Origin: Austropuccinia psidii
Taxonomy: Eukaryota; Basidiomycota; Pucciniomycetes; Pucciniales; Sphaerophragmiaceae
Direction of reading: 5' to 3'
Assembly (NCBI GenBank): GCA_023105745.1
Contig: JALGQZ010000004.1
Span: 11,310,451 to 11,374,450, forward strand
DNA: 64,000 nucleotides
The translations under genes were made by a program, and so were the position numbers. Below are positions 20,939 to 34,715 of this stretch, piece by piece. The notes under the pieces were generated by a model that worked only from the letters and a program-made list of their open reading frames with translations, had not been told where the DNA came from and ran no database searches. Position 1 is the stretch's first letter, and each line of letters opens with the position of its first letter.

Positions 20939-22800
20939 TATTTGGTCTTTTTCCTAATCCTTTTCCTGGAACTCAAATTACCACTCGAGATCCTTCAGGT
21001 AGAGATTCTCCCACCTCCACACCTGCCCATATATTGTAAGCAGCCATTTTGACATTTTTTTATTGAATTAGTAATGGAATTATGGTTTAAATCCATTTTG
21101 AGGAGGCTCATTGCTTCAGCAATCTTTTGACACACATAATCAGTAATCTTACTATCATTTTGAATTTTTTTGAGCCTTGGGATTGTTTTATCTCTTTTTT
21201 ACATTTACCAGTAAAAATATCACTTAAAGCTTTTCCTGAGAATTTTGAAGGGAATAGTTTTATCATTGCAAGTGTCAGATTTATGTAACAGAAGCTCACC
21301 ATTGCTAAATTAAATCAATCATTTGCACATGTTATGAAATATTCACATATATCTTCAATAAGATCTGTGTATCTTCAAGACTTGGAAAGACTACATATTC
21401 TGATCAATTTCTTTCTATTTTTATGGTTGAAAACTTGATTAGCACAGCTTGTAATATTCAGCTGAAAACTCAATAATAGACCTCAAAGTTTTCATAAGTA
21501 TCAGGATCAAAGAATAAGAGTTCATAATTTCTGAAGCCATACTAAGCTCAGTAAGTGTATGGAGGTATTAATATATGAAGCCAGACAAGCTATCAAAATA
21601 TATACCATTTTCCTTTGTAATAGATCTGTGTATTCAACTCACCATAATAAGGAATGAATTGAAGAAATTGGCATTTATTAGCTCAATGATATATGAGGTT
21701 GAAATTTTGAATACTGGATCCCATTTTTTTAATAAAACTCAATTAACTACCTTTTTAATGATGAAATTGATTAAAGCATGAAAAGGGACATATATTCAAA
21801 GAAAATATGACCTATGATAACAATGAGTTAATAGGGAAAGTCTAAAATTTGAAGTTATATTTTTAATATTTTTTTCATATAATTACAATTGGTATTTTGA
21901 ACTTTCTTGATTTAATTAAAGTTACAATTTCACTTGAATAATTAAATCATGAAAATGGGTTTTCATGGAGAACTGAAAATCTGTATAAATATACATGATG
22001 AGTAATTTTGATTGTAAAGGATATGTTTTCTTATTCTTGAAAGTAGATATGGGATATAATGAAAGTATCCTTGAATTATTTTCTGTGGTGTAAAATGTTT
22101 CAAACCTTCTGAAAATTTGTGCTAGAAGGAATATTAATAATTATTAGTGAGAAGAAGAGGCTTTATGAAATAAATAAGACACAAATTACATATAATTTGA
22201 AAAATGATTTTCACAATGTTTGTTTTTGCCTTATTAGAGCTAATAGATATAAGAATTTTATGAAGGATTTCACACAAAAAATTGATTAAAGTATTCTTAA
22301 CATTACTAAATGATGGCCATTGTTTCAAATTGATGGATAATATTGAATAAAAGAGGTTTTTAGCCTTGTTTTTGAGTTTTGTGATGAAAATTTCTTATTT
22401 AAGATAGAATCCATGAGCTATATTAAAAGATACAAATAGGAATCATTTGTATTCAAAAAATATTCCTTTCAATTTATTAAAGCTCTAAATTCCCAAATGT
22501 GTGGCTAAAAGTATCTGCAAAGCAATTCCAAGGTTAGAACCAAGGTTAGGACCCAGGTTGATAGCAAGTTAGACCTGGGTTGAACCTGCTACCCCATCCC
22601 AAGGGGATAGCCTTTTTCACATTGTGACTGACAAATAATCAATGGCTAAACTAAGAACATGGTAAAACCTTTCTGATAATAATCTTTAATGTCTAATTTT
22701 AAAAAAAAGTCCTCAGTTTTGATAACAGATCCATCATACCAGTTTTTTATTGAAGCTCTCAAAGACAGATATTCAATGGTACAAGCTTCAATACTATAAC
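20939..22800. other. Intergenic A+T-rich DNA; starts with the right TSD of B and the rest of the relic gag region
   Basis: 20939-20943 is the TATTT duplication. The following 100 bases (to about 21040) continue the sequence that B interrupted. Beyond that I see only short random frames. At 22540-22590 there is a small inverted pair (acccaggt and acctgggt). The last five bases, ataac (22796-22800), are the left target duplication of element D. Confidence 0.55.
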
Positions 22801-25800
22801 TGTAAGATGTGGATATGAAATTTTGATTAAAAAAACAAGTACTTTTCCTGTCCTCAAAATTTGTATAAGGTAAAAAATGATGAAAAATAGTATTGTGGGA
22901 ACACCTCTTGTGTGGGATTAAAATGAGGCAGTGCCTGGAGGGGGAAATCACTAGTTTCAAATTGCTAATAACTCCTATAACCAAGGGTGGCAAGGGTGTA
23001 TTGCCTGCCCCTGCTAAAATACTGAACAAAATCTTCCTTGGAGTTCACAAACCAAAATAAAATTAGTAAGTGGCTTTACAACTGCAGAAGACAAAATTCA
23101 ACAGTCTCAGATCGCACCTATTCAATATATAATTTGAAAAAGAATTTTATTGATTTTGGTTAAATTTTGAGATTTTAATGAAATACTTGTCTGTATAATT
23201 TTTATTTTTAGTGAAATTGGGGTGAGTGGTTTCTTCTTGGTGATATAATTTTGGTAGGATGAGTTATTTAAGGTGTTCAGAAAAATTCGATGAGTGTTGA
23301 TAAAGGTAATTTTGTTAAGATAAAGTTAAAATAGAGTAAAATAATTCTTTAAATGTTTGTTATTTCTTTAAGAGTGTTTAATAATGAGATAAAATTGTAT
23401 TTGTTAAATTTAAGAGGTAATATTCTTTGATATTGGATTTTTTAAAGGGGTAAGTTATTTTTTGAGTCTTGGGTACTGGATAATTTTTATTTTTATTTTT
23501 TAATAATAATAAGATTCCACTGAGCTTAGCTACTGGGTAATCTTCAACACTATACTTCCACTGAGCTTAGCTACTGGGCAAGTAAATTTACTATAATATA
23601 CTGGACTACCTCCCAGATGAGGGATGAATTATTCCTATGCCTCTCCTGTGCAGAGGATATAATTTGCATGGGGGATTTTGAAATTTGGGGGGAGAGAGCC
23701 CCTCTATTTATACCTTTTGGGAGCCCAGGGGGGCCTCCATGGGAGCTGTCTTTTTCGACTTTAATTCCTCTTGATTTCATCATGTGACTCTGTTTTTGGT
23801 GAGGACCTTTCTTGCATGGGTCAGGTGATTTAAGGTTTGGTGATAATATTTTCTCTGAACAGCCTCCATTCATCACATGATGGGTTTTTGGTGAAATAAT
23901 TATGATGTGATATTCTTGAATTTTCCTTGCATGCATGAGGTGATTGAATTTTGGCTGGGGATTTTTGTTTTACACAGCCTCCTTTCTGTCACATGATATT
24001 CTGTTGGTGGATTAAGTATCACCTGATGAGCTTGTAATTCCTTTTCTTATGTCATATTTTAGGATTGGTAGATGTCACTGTGTGATTTATTCAGGTGTCA
24101 TGGTTGTTTTTCTTCTTTTTGAGCTTTAAAATGAGGTCAGGTGATAATTTCTTGCCCTGATGAATTTAATTTTTCTATGAGATGATGTGATTTTTGAGTT
24201 TGACACATGCTGTGCATAGTCATGTGGTTGAGATTTAACTAAAAAGTGTGTACTGCATGCAGGTTGTTTTAACTAGCTTCGGTTTGCATGAGGTGATGAG
24301 TGGTGTAAATAATTTTGTTTCTGTTTTAAGGTTTCAAGTGGGGTTACTGTGGATATAAAATAAGGTACTCCTGTGGCTGTGTTGTAAATGAATTGCAGGA
24401 ATTCCATGGGGCTGGGGTTTGCATCATGTGACTTTGAATGAAAGTTGGCTGTGTAGCTGATGCATGTGTCTTTTTCATGCTGCAGCAGTCCTGTGGCTAT
24501 AGAGGGGTGTAAAGCTGAGTGGGGTGTGTAATTTAAAGGGTGGTACCTTATTTTTTGTAACTATTTTATTATATGTAACTTGATTTTTACATATGCATAA
24601 TGAAATTGAATAATTTATTTAAGCACATACACTTCCCTTTGGTGCCTGTGCCATGGATGTATGAGTTAAATCCAGATTCTTGCTGTAAAATTGACCTTTT
24701 TGGTGTAAAGTTTGAGTGTAAGTTTTCCTGTAGGCTGGATTTACTGCTGTTATGGGGTACTATGAGCTTGAGCCTGGTGGGAGAAATGGTATGGAATACC
24801 ACAGTATGAATTAGTATTTTGAAGAGAAAACATGCCAATTTTATTGTTTTTAACCCTATAATTATAAAACAATAATATTATGAAGATTTATCCAAAAATA
24901 CTCTACAAGAGATATTTAAGGCTATAAAAGAAATTTCTTCCAGAGCAATTTCAGTTGGAGTTAATTGAGCAAAGAACTGCAGGCAATTAATTTAAGAAAA
25001 AAGTCTTTAGAAAATATATTCAAAGAGAAGACACACCCAAAAGTGACCAGAGTGAATTTGGAAACAAAGTGACAAAGTTAACAGTGATGAAAAATGCTTT
25101 AATTTACTTATGGGGTGGTTCAAGGGGTAAAATGATTATAAGAGCTACATACAATGACTATAATTATTTTTACAGTGGCTAAATGGCTTAAAATGATATA
25201 AAAAGGGTGGTTGGAATCTTTTATTTATTTGTTTAACAGTGTTTAAACTAATTATAAAAGGAAAAGATTCTAACATGAAGAGAAAAGTGGGGAAAAGAAG
25301 ACATTCTTTTATAGCAATCAGTTTTCTTACTCCAAAAGTGAAATTTACTCTTTTCAGTCGTGGAAAAAACTCTGACAACAGAAAATTCAATTATGGAATC
25401 ATTGAACCCTGGTTTAGACTAAAAAGGGGCTAATTTTCGCCATTTTAGACACTTAAATAAGCCATTACTATAGTAATAGCTGGTCTAGAGCCTTCAAAAT
25501 ACGTCGGAATGTGTGTAAGAGACGTAGAAGCGAGTTAAAACTGTTTTTACTAATATTGCTTTAAGTTAAGGGTAGTTTTACCCTCTTGGCAACAGTTGAA
25601 ACTGCCCTGGTTGGTATCAAAACCTCATCATAAATTGAGACACAGACTCTGTGACTCAATGACAAACAAAAAGTGATTAAAATTTGCGTGGAGCTTGACA
25701 TCCCATTCCTGTCAGCAAGGATTTTGGGGGTCTGGCTCCCCCTTGGAGCTAGAGTACCTTTTCCCCCCAGAATTAATCTTTCCAATTTATTTTTTCTTTA

Positions 25801-26492
25801 ATTCCTCATCATTTAATACACTTGTAATTTACACATATAATTCAATTGAGTTTTTACAGTACGCAACTGTAATAATTGATACCTCACTTGTAAATTACAC
25901 TTCACTTGTGTAATACACGCACACATTTTGACATTTCAATTGAAAATCCTACAATTCCTCAAAACTTTAAACTAAACAAAACACCTCAATTCTCACACAA
26001 AAATTGATGGTTAACAGCAAATTTTGTGTGAATTAAATTAAGGTTTTGAGGGCTTTTAGCTTTTGTACAGAAAATACTAAAAACTTAATGTAAGCTTATT
26101 TAGAGTGGGGTTACAGAAATTTTACCCAGCGGTGACCCCACCTTATTTTTTATAAACAATCCAATGGTAAAGTGATTTTCTTATGTTCATTTATTGGATA
26201 AAAAGCTATATTATATTTTATGTAGCTTTTACCAAAAATATTTTAATTTCCCTAATTTTATTAAAAATTCATTTTTACTCAATTTTTTCAAGTAAAAATG
26301 TATTTTCATAATTTTGAAATTTAATGTAATTTTTATTTTAAATTACAACTAGATTTCCATTTTTTATATAAATCTTTATTTAGATTTTAAATTTTATTTT
26401 GATAATATAAATAAATTCATTTTTATTTATATTTGTATCTTATTTTTTATTTGTGGTCTTTTGGGTATATGAAAATAATTCTAAGACTCACA
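22801..26492 (-). repeat. 3' LTR of element D, split by the nested LTR E
   Basis: On the plus strand it runs from tgtaagatgtgg to aagactcaca. Leaving out the insert (22894-24803) and its 4-base duplication leaves about 1780 bp, comparable with the 1805-bp 5' LTR. Confidence 0.9.
22894..24803 (-). mobile_element. E: solo LTR of an unrelated family nested in D
   Basis: It is bounded by TGTGG and CCACA. GTAT is repeated on both sides (22890-22893 and 24804-24807); if the last A belongs to the flank, the duplication is the 5-bp AGTAT. The uninterrupted 5' LTR of D shows the empty site, atagtatgaaatag. A TATA-like GGTATAAATAG lies on the minus strand (23704-23714), giving the orientation. Two 23-base direct repeats (23515-23537 and 23556-23578) lie downstream of it. 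There is no coding region, so it is a solo LTR of 1910 bp. Confidence 0.82.
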
Positions 26493-26504
26493 TTCCCTCC
26501 CCCT
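26493..26504 (-). other. Polypurine tract of element D
   Basis: On the element strand AGGGGGAGGGAA directly precedes the 3' LTR. Confidence 0.75.
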
Positions 26505-26512
26505 AAAAAGAC

Positions 26513-26529
26513 ATATTACTTTGTAATAT
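26513..26529 (-). other. Hairpin upstream of the polypurine tract (element D)
   Basis: ATATTAC and GTAATAT pair perfectly with a 3-base loop, followed on the element strand by GTCTTTTT and the polypurine tract. It is in the same position as the hairpins of B and C. Confidence 0.65.
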
Positions 26530-29500
26530 TGTGATTTATAGTGTGTCTGAACCTTCTGAGAAGTTGAGTAGCTTCATGTATGTTCTTTTCTGCTAACCAT
26601 TCATCTTCACAAGCTGGGTCACTGTACCTAACAAGGTATTCCCTTACGTTATTGGTTCCCAACTTTCTTTCTTTGAGAACTTTGGTAATTTCTTTAATAC
26701 CAGATGATTTAATAAGAGGTATAAACCGGGGAGCTTTATTCCTCAAAGGAAGTTTTTAAGCATCACTAGATTTATATGGCTTTATCAATCTCACTGGAAA
26801 TGCAGGATGCTTATTGCTAAGTTCTTCAGATAATTCTACTTCAAAAGCATTTTCCCCATGGAGGGCCTTAATAACAAAAGGTCCTGCAAATGAGTCTTTG
26901 CGCTTTTTAAATCCTTTGATGTTATTGAAGTTAGTTGTGGATACAAGTGCTAAATACCCCACTTTGAAATCTGGAGTGGCATGTGATTTGTCCCATTTGT
27001 CCTTAGCATATGCAAAAGAGTCTTCCATGCACCTTATTGAATGCTTTTGCGTTTTGTCTAGCATTCCTTTGGAGCTAGCAACTGTAGGATGTATCTCAAC
27101 CAAATCTTTCCTCAAGGAATCTTGAGGTAATCTGGGATTCCATTGTTTTTCTAGAATAGCAGGAGTTTGATTGGTACTGTCATGAATTGATGTCTTATAT
27201 GCCAATTCTAGTGCTGGTAAAAAAGTACACCAATCATGGGTGAATCCATCATAATCTTTGAGTTAAAGGCCATATGCACAAAATCTTCTTATCATTTCTT
27301 CCAAGGTTTGGATCACCCTTTAAGCCACACCATCAGTTTGTGGGTGATAGGCTGTAGAGAAGGATCATTTTGTCTGAAATAGTAGGTGAAGATTTGTCCA
27401 TAGTGCTGAGGTGAATTTGGGATCTCTGTCACTAATGATGTTTTTGAATATGCCAGTGCATGATACTACTCTATTCCATATCAGAAGAGCTGTATGCATG
27501 GCTGTATCATCCTTTTGACATGGTAGAAAGATTGGAGTCTTACTAAATTTGTCAACAATCACTAGGCAAGCATTATAGCTTCTGTCACCCCCTGGTGGCA
27601 GGCCAGTTACCCAATCTATATGGACAATTTCCCAAGGTCTTCTGGGTTCTTGGATCTTTCTCATATTTCCAAGTCTTTTGCCAGTGGATTTATTTTCTTT
27701 TTGAAATCTGTCACAGGTTTTTCAATACTCTGTAACATCTTTCTGCCACATTGTCCACCATATGACGGTTTTTACTTTTTCTCTTGTTCTGTCTTCAGAA
27801 AGATGTCCTGAGAAAGGGCTGTCATGGCATTCTTTAAGTACAATATTGATTAAGGACCTGTCCACAACTCTCATGACACATGTATGCTTAGTTCTATGGT
27901 AAATTATACCATCCAGTAAGTGGAATCTTCCTTCATTATATGATTTTTTCCATTTCTAATCTAAGGCATGTATCAAAGAATTATCTTTACAGCCCTTAGT
28001 AAGTAATTGGCATAAAATGCTACAATTTTTATCCTGAATATAACTGTTTCTTACCTCCTCAAAGAAAGTGGTGTTCAGGTCTGTAACATTGATTCCTTGT
28101 ATTGGGATTCGTGGGGGAGCTTCTTCTGGCACATAAGCTGGATTATCAATATTATTTGGTAGTTGCTAGCTGCTTAGTCCATTCACATTTTTATGAATAT
28201 TCCCATCTTTGTGAACAAAAGTCATATTGCCCCCATACTCTTGTATGGCTATTTGCCATCTGAGCATATATCTGTTAGGTGCCTTCATGTTTAAAAGTGA
28301 CTTAACAGAAGTACAATCTGTTATCACTTTGAAAAAATATCCTTCCAGGAAGTAATTTAATTTTTCCAAGACCCAGAAAAGGCATTAACACTCCATTTGA
28401 CTTGCCCCATATCTGGCTTCAGTTGGTTTGATTTTCCTGGATATGAAACATATGGGTCCCTCCACAGGTTTATGATTTATAAGCTGGAATGGATGAAGTG
28501 CAGAACCCAGCACATCTCTTGATGCATCAATATATAGTTTAAAAGGCAGTTTAAATTCTGGCATCAGTAAGAGTGGAGCAGTGGTCAAGGCCTGTCTCAA
28601 AGATTCAAAGGCTTTGACTCTGTCAACAGTCATTTCAAATACTGTGTCTTTGTCACATAATTTATAAATAGGTCTTTCTATGAATGCAAAACCTTTAATA
28701 TGTTGCCTGTAATATCCTGCAAACCCCAAAAATGACTGAATTTCTTTTTTATTCTGAGGCATGGGTTTCAGCAATACTGCTTCAGGCTTGTTTTTATCAA
28801 TTCCAAGGGATAACCCAGATACTACATGTCCTAGTTCTTTAAGCTCTTTAAATCCAAAATGGAATTTCTTTAAAGAAATTTTCATGTTCACAGATTGAAT
28901 TTTTGTCAAAACCTTGGATAATCTGTATATATGTTCTTCCCAAGTCTTGGAACAGACAATAATGTCATCAATGTAAATGATTGACCATCCTTCTGAAAGT
29001 TCTTCAGGGAAGATTCCATTCATCATTCTTTGGAATTGTGAAGGTGAATTCTTGATACCAAAAGGCATCCTCAAATATTCATATACTCCACAATGAACAA
29101 TAATTCTCAAGTATTTTCTTGCTCTTGGTGTCACCACATTCTGATGCAATCCTTTAAGGGAATCCATAGTGGTTATATACACTGCTTGAGATATCTGGGT
29201 GGGTCATTTGTATTTTTGGTATTGGGTACCTGTCTGGAACAGTGTAAGTGTTCAGAGCTCTAAAGTCCCCAACCATTCTGGATTTTCCATTATGCCATGC
29301 CAGTATGACTGGTGTAGTTAGTTCTACTTTCTCATTATGGCCGACCTTTCTTATTACACCAAGGTCTAGAAGTTCTTTGATATGAATTTACAGAGCTTCT
29401 CTTGATTTAGGACTTGCTGGATATGAGGGTCTTCTTGAGAGTGGTGGATAAGGTCTCTCAATATTGAGGATGATGTCAACTTCATGACCAATAATTGCCG

Positions 29501-32440
29501 CCAAAGGTTCTTTGTCAGATGAAAATGCTTCTTTGTGGTCATACAAAAGGGAAGAAATTTCATTTTCCTGTTTATCATTCAGATGAACGCTTATTTCAGC
29601 TTCATTCAACTGTTCAGACTTGAATTTCTCTAACTCTAAGTTGACTGGTGATACTTTGTTCACTGTAATTTTTCTTTCAAATGGTAAAAAGGCAAACTTT
29701 TGGCTCTTATTGTATCCAATAGTAAATTATCTGTCCTTTTTGTTATGTAAGTCTATGCCATACATGATCAAATAGTCATTTCCCAATATAAAATGGGTTC
29801 TAGAGCAATTTTCCATAGCAAAAAATTCAACAGTAATTCTTAAATTTCTATTAATATTTGGAAATATGACAGTAGTATCAAATATTCCCAATTCTTTTAT
29901 TGGATTACTTGCACTATTGAATTTTATGCCATCAATTGGTAACAATTGGTCTTCAAAATTTGGTGCACAAGTTTCAAGAAAAGATTTACCAACACAAGAG
30001 CAGAAGGCTCCTGGGTCAATTAAAAGTTCAGTGGGTTTATTGTTGATTACCACTTCTGTTATACAGGAGTTACCAGCTGAATAACCTTTTCCCCTTTGTG
30101 TTTTGGTCTTCATAAGTTGTTCATCTTGAATTTCTGACAAATCAAGTTGAAAATTGCTTAATTGTGGCAAGTGGGAATAAGATTCCATGATTTCAAAGGT
30201 GGCATTGATATTTTCTATATCTTTTGAAGATTTGGAAAATATTGATTACTTATCATCTGAATTTTCTTCAATTATATTATTATCTTTTTCAACATCAGGT
30301 TCTTTTTCAATGTCAATTTCATTGATTTTTCCCCTTTTTGTACATGTATTGACTGAGTGGGTGGTGCTTTGGCAAATATGGCACTTTCTGATTATATCTA
30401 CAGATTTATACTTTATATTATTAGAATTTTCTTTGGGATTTCTGTCCATATAATCTTTCAAAGGTGTATTAAGCCTTCCTTTGAGATTCACCCTACTAGA
30501 GCCAATTCTGGTTCTGGTGGTTACTTCTTCTAATATATTGATAATATCTTCTGCTGAATATTGTGCCGTAGTCCTGCTTTTGACAGCATGCTCTAAGGCA
30601 CTGCCATATTGTCTCAGAACTTTCCTTTGGATCATCAATTCTGACATGTCAGGATACAATTCTGTTAATCTGTCTTTTTGTTGGCAAAACCTTGGTAAAG
30701 CTTTGTCTTCAAAAGAATTAAATTTGGAAGATTCAAAGGCTGTTTCCACTTTAAACCTCCACACATGATTGGCCTATTTGTTGATAATTTGGGTTTTTTA
30801 CCAAGTCCAACTTTGGTGTCCATGTGCTTGTCTTAATTTGATATACCATCTGTGGGCTGATCTGGTAAACGGGGTGTTAAATACTACTGTTACCAATCTG
30901 TCAGGCAATTCAAAATCCTCTTTAATCATGTCAATACCTCTGATGAATTCCATATGGTCATATTCTGCTTCACCACTGAAGTGAGCCCATTCTTTAAGTT
31001 TTGTTACTTCTTTTAAAAGTCCTTGGCCAATTGATGGTTCCAAGCTATGAAAAAAGTAGAAAATTTATTACTTAACTGTTAATTTTCAGCATCCAATACT
31101 TGTAGATTGGGAATTCCTGTACCCTCATTTTGATTCAGAGGTGTAGACATTATTGGTACATTGTTCATTATCTGTTCAATATCATTCATTTTACTGTTGC
31201 TACACCTTTGGGAATTTCTGAATTAATGTTTGATGGCTTTTATTGAATTTATTACTTCAATTTTGTACATTTCTTCTCTATGTGTCAATTCTTGCCATAA
31301 ATCTGTTTGTCTTGTATTATCAGCAGCAACTTGATTCAATTTCATTGTTAATTTTGATACTTCTTTTTGTGAAGCATCAAAACACTTTTTCAAGGCTATT
31401 GTATATGTCTTCACTTCAGTAAATCAATCTGAAATGTAATCAAGGAGTTTCATGTTATCTGTCTTGATAATATTTATGGCTTGTTTAGTTCATGTTTCAA
31501 TTATTTCATCAATATTGAATTTAGAATATTTGTCTGTTAATTTTTTGATAATGGCAGATTGTTCATTTAACTTATTTCCAAAAGAATCGTCTTTATTAGG
31601 AGTTTTAATTTTTCTTAAAGCTTTCTCAAAGCACATAAGTGTTTCATTTATTTGGCTCAGACTTAAGTTGTTTGTTTGAAGATTGTTACAAATGGATGAA
31701 TGTTTATCAGAAACATGACTTTTTACATCATTTATAGCTTCATACAGCTCTGGGATAGAATCAAAAATGTCAGAAGTCATTTCTGATATTTTAATCTGGC
31801 TTCCTCCTTTTTCTGTAATTTCATAATTGTTCTTGCCATCTGAAATACAATTTCCATGGCATCCTGCTGAATCTTTGGGATTCATTAACCCTGGCTGTAA
31901 GCGTTTGTGGATGGTGCCTTGCCTTTGCCCTTGTTCTGAGCGTGTGGCTGCTTTTTCATGTTGGAATCGCTGCTTCCGGATACTGGGGCTGATTCTGGCA
32001 CTTGCTTGGGTGGTGGAGGGTTGTTTTTCCTCCATTCTGTTGTTAAAGGAATCATGCTTTTCTTTTCCATCAATGGATGCAATCCATTGAGTAACTTGCA
32101 AGTGTTGGGATGGCCCAGGAATTTTCTCACAGTCCGGTAAGAGTTCATGAAGTTTTTCCGGGGATCTTCAAGGGTCTGGTAGTTCTTGTGCTGCAATGCA
32201 TTGTTGTAAGCCTTCTGTCTGGCTTTTTGTATGTCAACTGAGGCTTCTTGTGGAGGTGTCAGCTCTGTTTGGAGGTAAAACAGTATTATCAGCTTCAGAA
32301 TGACATAATTTATCAATTTGGAAGTCATCAACCGACCCTTGTCCTTCTGTAACTGATTGGCTTCTGCCATAATCATGTCTATGACCTTTTTGGGAGATTC
32401 TTGAGGGGTTATAGCTGGCTCCTGATCTCGTTGAAGGCAT
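26516..32440 (-). pseudogene. gag-pol: Gag-Pol of element D (many stops, at least two frameshifts)
   Basis: It starts MPSTRSGASYN at 32440. Recognisable parts in order are the capsid-like region (30798-31043, EWAHFSGEAEYDHMEFIRGI, continuing 30246-30764) and the zinc knuckle CHICQSTTHSVNTC (about 30371-30412). The protease motif is altered from DTGA to DPGA (LLIDPGAFCSCVG, about 30015). RT spans 28385-29182 and beyond, with [13 protein letters not shown] and [10 protein letters not shown]. RNase H is in pieces, and the integrase core retains HIDWVTGLPPGG and SDRDPKF (27365-27664). The chromodomain-like tail is 26516-26746. The frame changes between about 31223 and 31043 and between about 29388 and 29182. 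It cannot be functional. Confidence 0.9.
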
Positions 32441-32688
32441 ATTTTATGATTAAAAAGCTTTAAATAGTAGTTTTACATCAAAAAACGTACTATTGACCAA
32501 ATTTGTTGCCTTCTGAAGGGTATTACTGATATATAAGCTAATTAATTCAGAGGAAATTGGTTCTGGTTGATTGTTATGAGTTATAATAATTTTACTATTA
32601 TGGTAAGAATTCACAGTACTTGCGGGAATAATGCTTGTTACTGTTGAGGCTATTTCAATTTTTTCTTGTATTACCATGTTTTCAGACA
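31777..32688 (-). pseudogene. Overprinted spliced accessory ORF of element D (decayed)
   Basis: The predicted exons on the minus strand are 32688-32491 (198 nt), 32426-32337 (90 nt) and 32264-31777. Intron 1 (32490-32427, GTACGT to AACGAG, 64 nt) includes the gag ATG at 32440. Intron 2 (32336-32265, GTCGGT to AAACAG, 72 nt) has the same phase as in C. The last exon keeps the signature NFMNSYRTVRKFLG and, after two adjacent stops near 31885, IPKIQQDAMEIVFQMART. It is clearly homologous to the B and C frames and is read +1 relative to gag, as they are. Confidence 0.65.
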
Positions 32689-32889
32689 CTAAAATTAATG
32701 AAAAAGCCAATTTATTAAGTAAAAAAAAATTTCAGGAGAGAAATGAAAAAAATAAAGCCTCACTTATAATATGAAAAAAAAATATTTTTTATGGATTTTT
32801 TGAGTTATAAGTATTTTTTATATGTTTTTAAATTTTTCAATATGGGGAGGAAGATTTAAAAAGAGTAAAAATTTATGTCACAGGAAAAA

Positions 32890-32908
32890 TATCACAGCTG
32901 GGCCCCCA
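32890..32908 (-). other. Primer binding site of element D (degenerate)
   Basis: On the element strand TGGGGGCCCAGCTGTG starts two bases after the LTR. It matches the first eight bases of the B/C site and then differs at three positions, consistent with decay. Confidence 0.55.
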
Positions 32909-32910
32909 AA

Positions 32911-34715
32911 TGTAAGGTGTGGATACAAAACTTTGATTAAAAAATCAAGTAGTTTTCCTGTCCTCAAAATTTGTATAAGGTAAATAATGATTGAAAATAG
33001 TATGAAATAGTATTTTTAAGAGAAGACACACCAATGATTTTTTTTAACTTTGTAAGTATAAAAAATAATATTATAAAGGTTTTTTGTTTTACCAACAATA
33101 GAAATTTATCCAAAAATACTCTACAAGAGATATTTAAGGCTGCACAAGAAATTTCTTCAAGAGCAATTTCAATTGGAATTAATTGGGCAAAGAACTGCAA
33201 GAAGATAAATTAAAGAAAAAGGTCTTTAAAAAATATATTTGAAGAGAAAACATTCCCAAAATTGACCAGAGTCAATTTGGAAACAAAGTGACAAAGTTAA
33301 CAGTGATGAAAGGTGCTTTAATTCACTTATGGGGTGGTTCAAGGGGGAAAATGATTATAAGAGTTACAAACAATGATTATAATGATTTTTTAACGTTGTT
33401 CAAAGGCTTAAAAAGATATAAGAAGGGCTGTTGGAATACTTTATTGATTGGTTTAACAGTGTTTAAACTAATTATAAAAGGAAAAGGTTGTAACATGAAG
33501 AGAAAAGTGGGGCAAAGAAGACCTTCTTTTATAGCCATCAATTTTCTTACTACAAAAGTAAATTTAACTCTTTTCAGTCCTGGAAAACACTCTGACAGCA
33601 TAAAAGCCAATTATGGAATAATTGAATCCTGGTTTGGACCAAAAAGGGCTGATTTTGGCCATTTTTGGCTATTTTTACCCATTTTAGACCCTTAAATCAG
33701 CCATTACTATAGTAATACATGGTCTAGAGCCTTCAAAACATGTAAAAATGTGTGTAAGGGACATAGAAACCAGTTAAAGCTGTTTTTACCAGGATGATTT
33801 AACTTAAGCATAGCTTTACCCTCTTGGAACCAGTTAAAACTGCCCTGGTTGGTTACAAAACCTCATCATCAATTGAGACACAGACCCTGTGACTCAATTC
33901 CAGACCAAAAGTGATGAAAATTTGGGTGGATTTTGACATCCCATGCCTTTCAGAAAGGATTTTGGGGGTCTGGCTCCCCCTTGGAGCTAGAGTACCTTTT
34001 CCCCCCAGAATTAATCTTTCCAATTTATTTTTTCTTTAATTCCGCATCATTTCATACACTTGTAATTTACACATATAACCCAATTGAGTTTTTGCAGTAC
34101 ACAAATGTAATAATTGATACCTCATATGCAAATTACAGTTCACTTACGTAATACAGGCGCACATTTTGACATTTCAATTGAAAATACTTCAATTCCTCAT
34201 AACTTCTAAACTACAATCAACACCTCAATTTTAACACAAAAATTGATGGTTAACACCACATGTGGTGTGAATTAAATTAAGCTTTTTAGTATTTTCAAAT
34301 TTTGTACAGAAAATAATAAACACTTAATTTAAGCTTATTTAGAGTTGAGTTACAGAAAGTTTACACAGAGGTGACCCCACCTAATTTTTTATGAAGAATC
34401 CAAGGGTGAAGTTATTTTCTTATGTTAATTTATTTTATAATAAGTTATAATATATTTTATGTAATTTTTTACCCAAAATAATTTAATTTCACTGATTTTA
34501 TTCAAAATTTGTTTTCACTTAATTTTTTCAAGTAAAAATGTATTTTCATAATTTTTATTTTAAATTATAATTAAATTTTCATTTATTATATAAATTTGTA
34601 TTTATATTTTAAATTTCATTTTGATAATATAAATAAATTCATTTTTACTTATATTTGTATCTTATTTTGTTATTTGTGGTCTTTTGGGTATATGAAAATA
34701 CCTCTAAGGCTGACA
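32911..34715 (-). repeat. 5' LTR of element D (1805 bp)
   Basis: On the plus strand it runs from tgtaaggtgtgg to aaggctgaca. It aligns along its length with the 3' LTR (22801-26492 without E) and with copies F (38700-42485) and H. No reading frame in it looks real. Confidence 0.88.

Larger units (their letters stand above)
22801..34715 (-). mobile_element. Element D: complete but heavily decayed Ty3/Gypsy retrotransposon
   Basis: It is bounded by ATAAC duplications (22796-22800 and 34716-34720). The 3' LTR occupies 22801-26492 including a nested LTR (E), and the 5' LTR is 32911-34715 (1805 bp). The internal region carries a primer site, accessory exons and gag-pol, all on the minus strand. 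It belongs to the same protein lineage as B and C but has a different LTR family and many stops and frameshifts, so it is the oldest of the three. Confidence 0.93.

Noticed and set aside
22646..23029. Open frame of 127 codons on the minus strand
   Set aside because: It runs across the left end of the D LTR and into the E insertion, so it is a chance frame over junctions.
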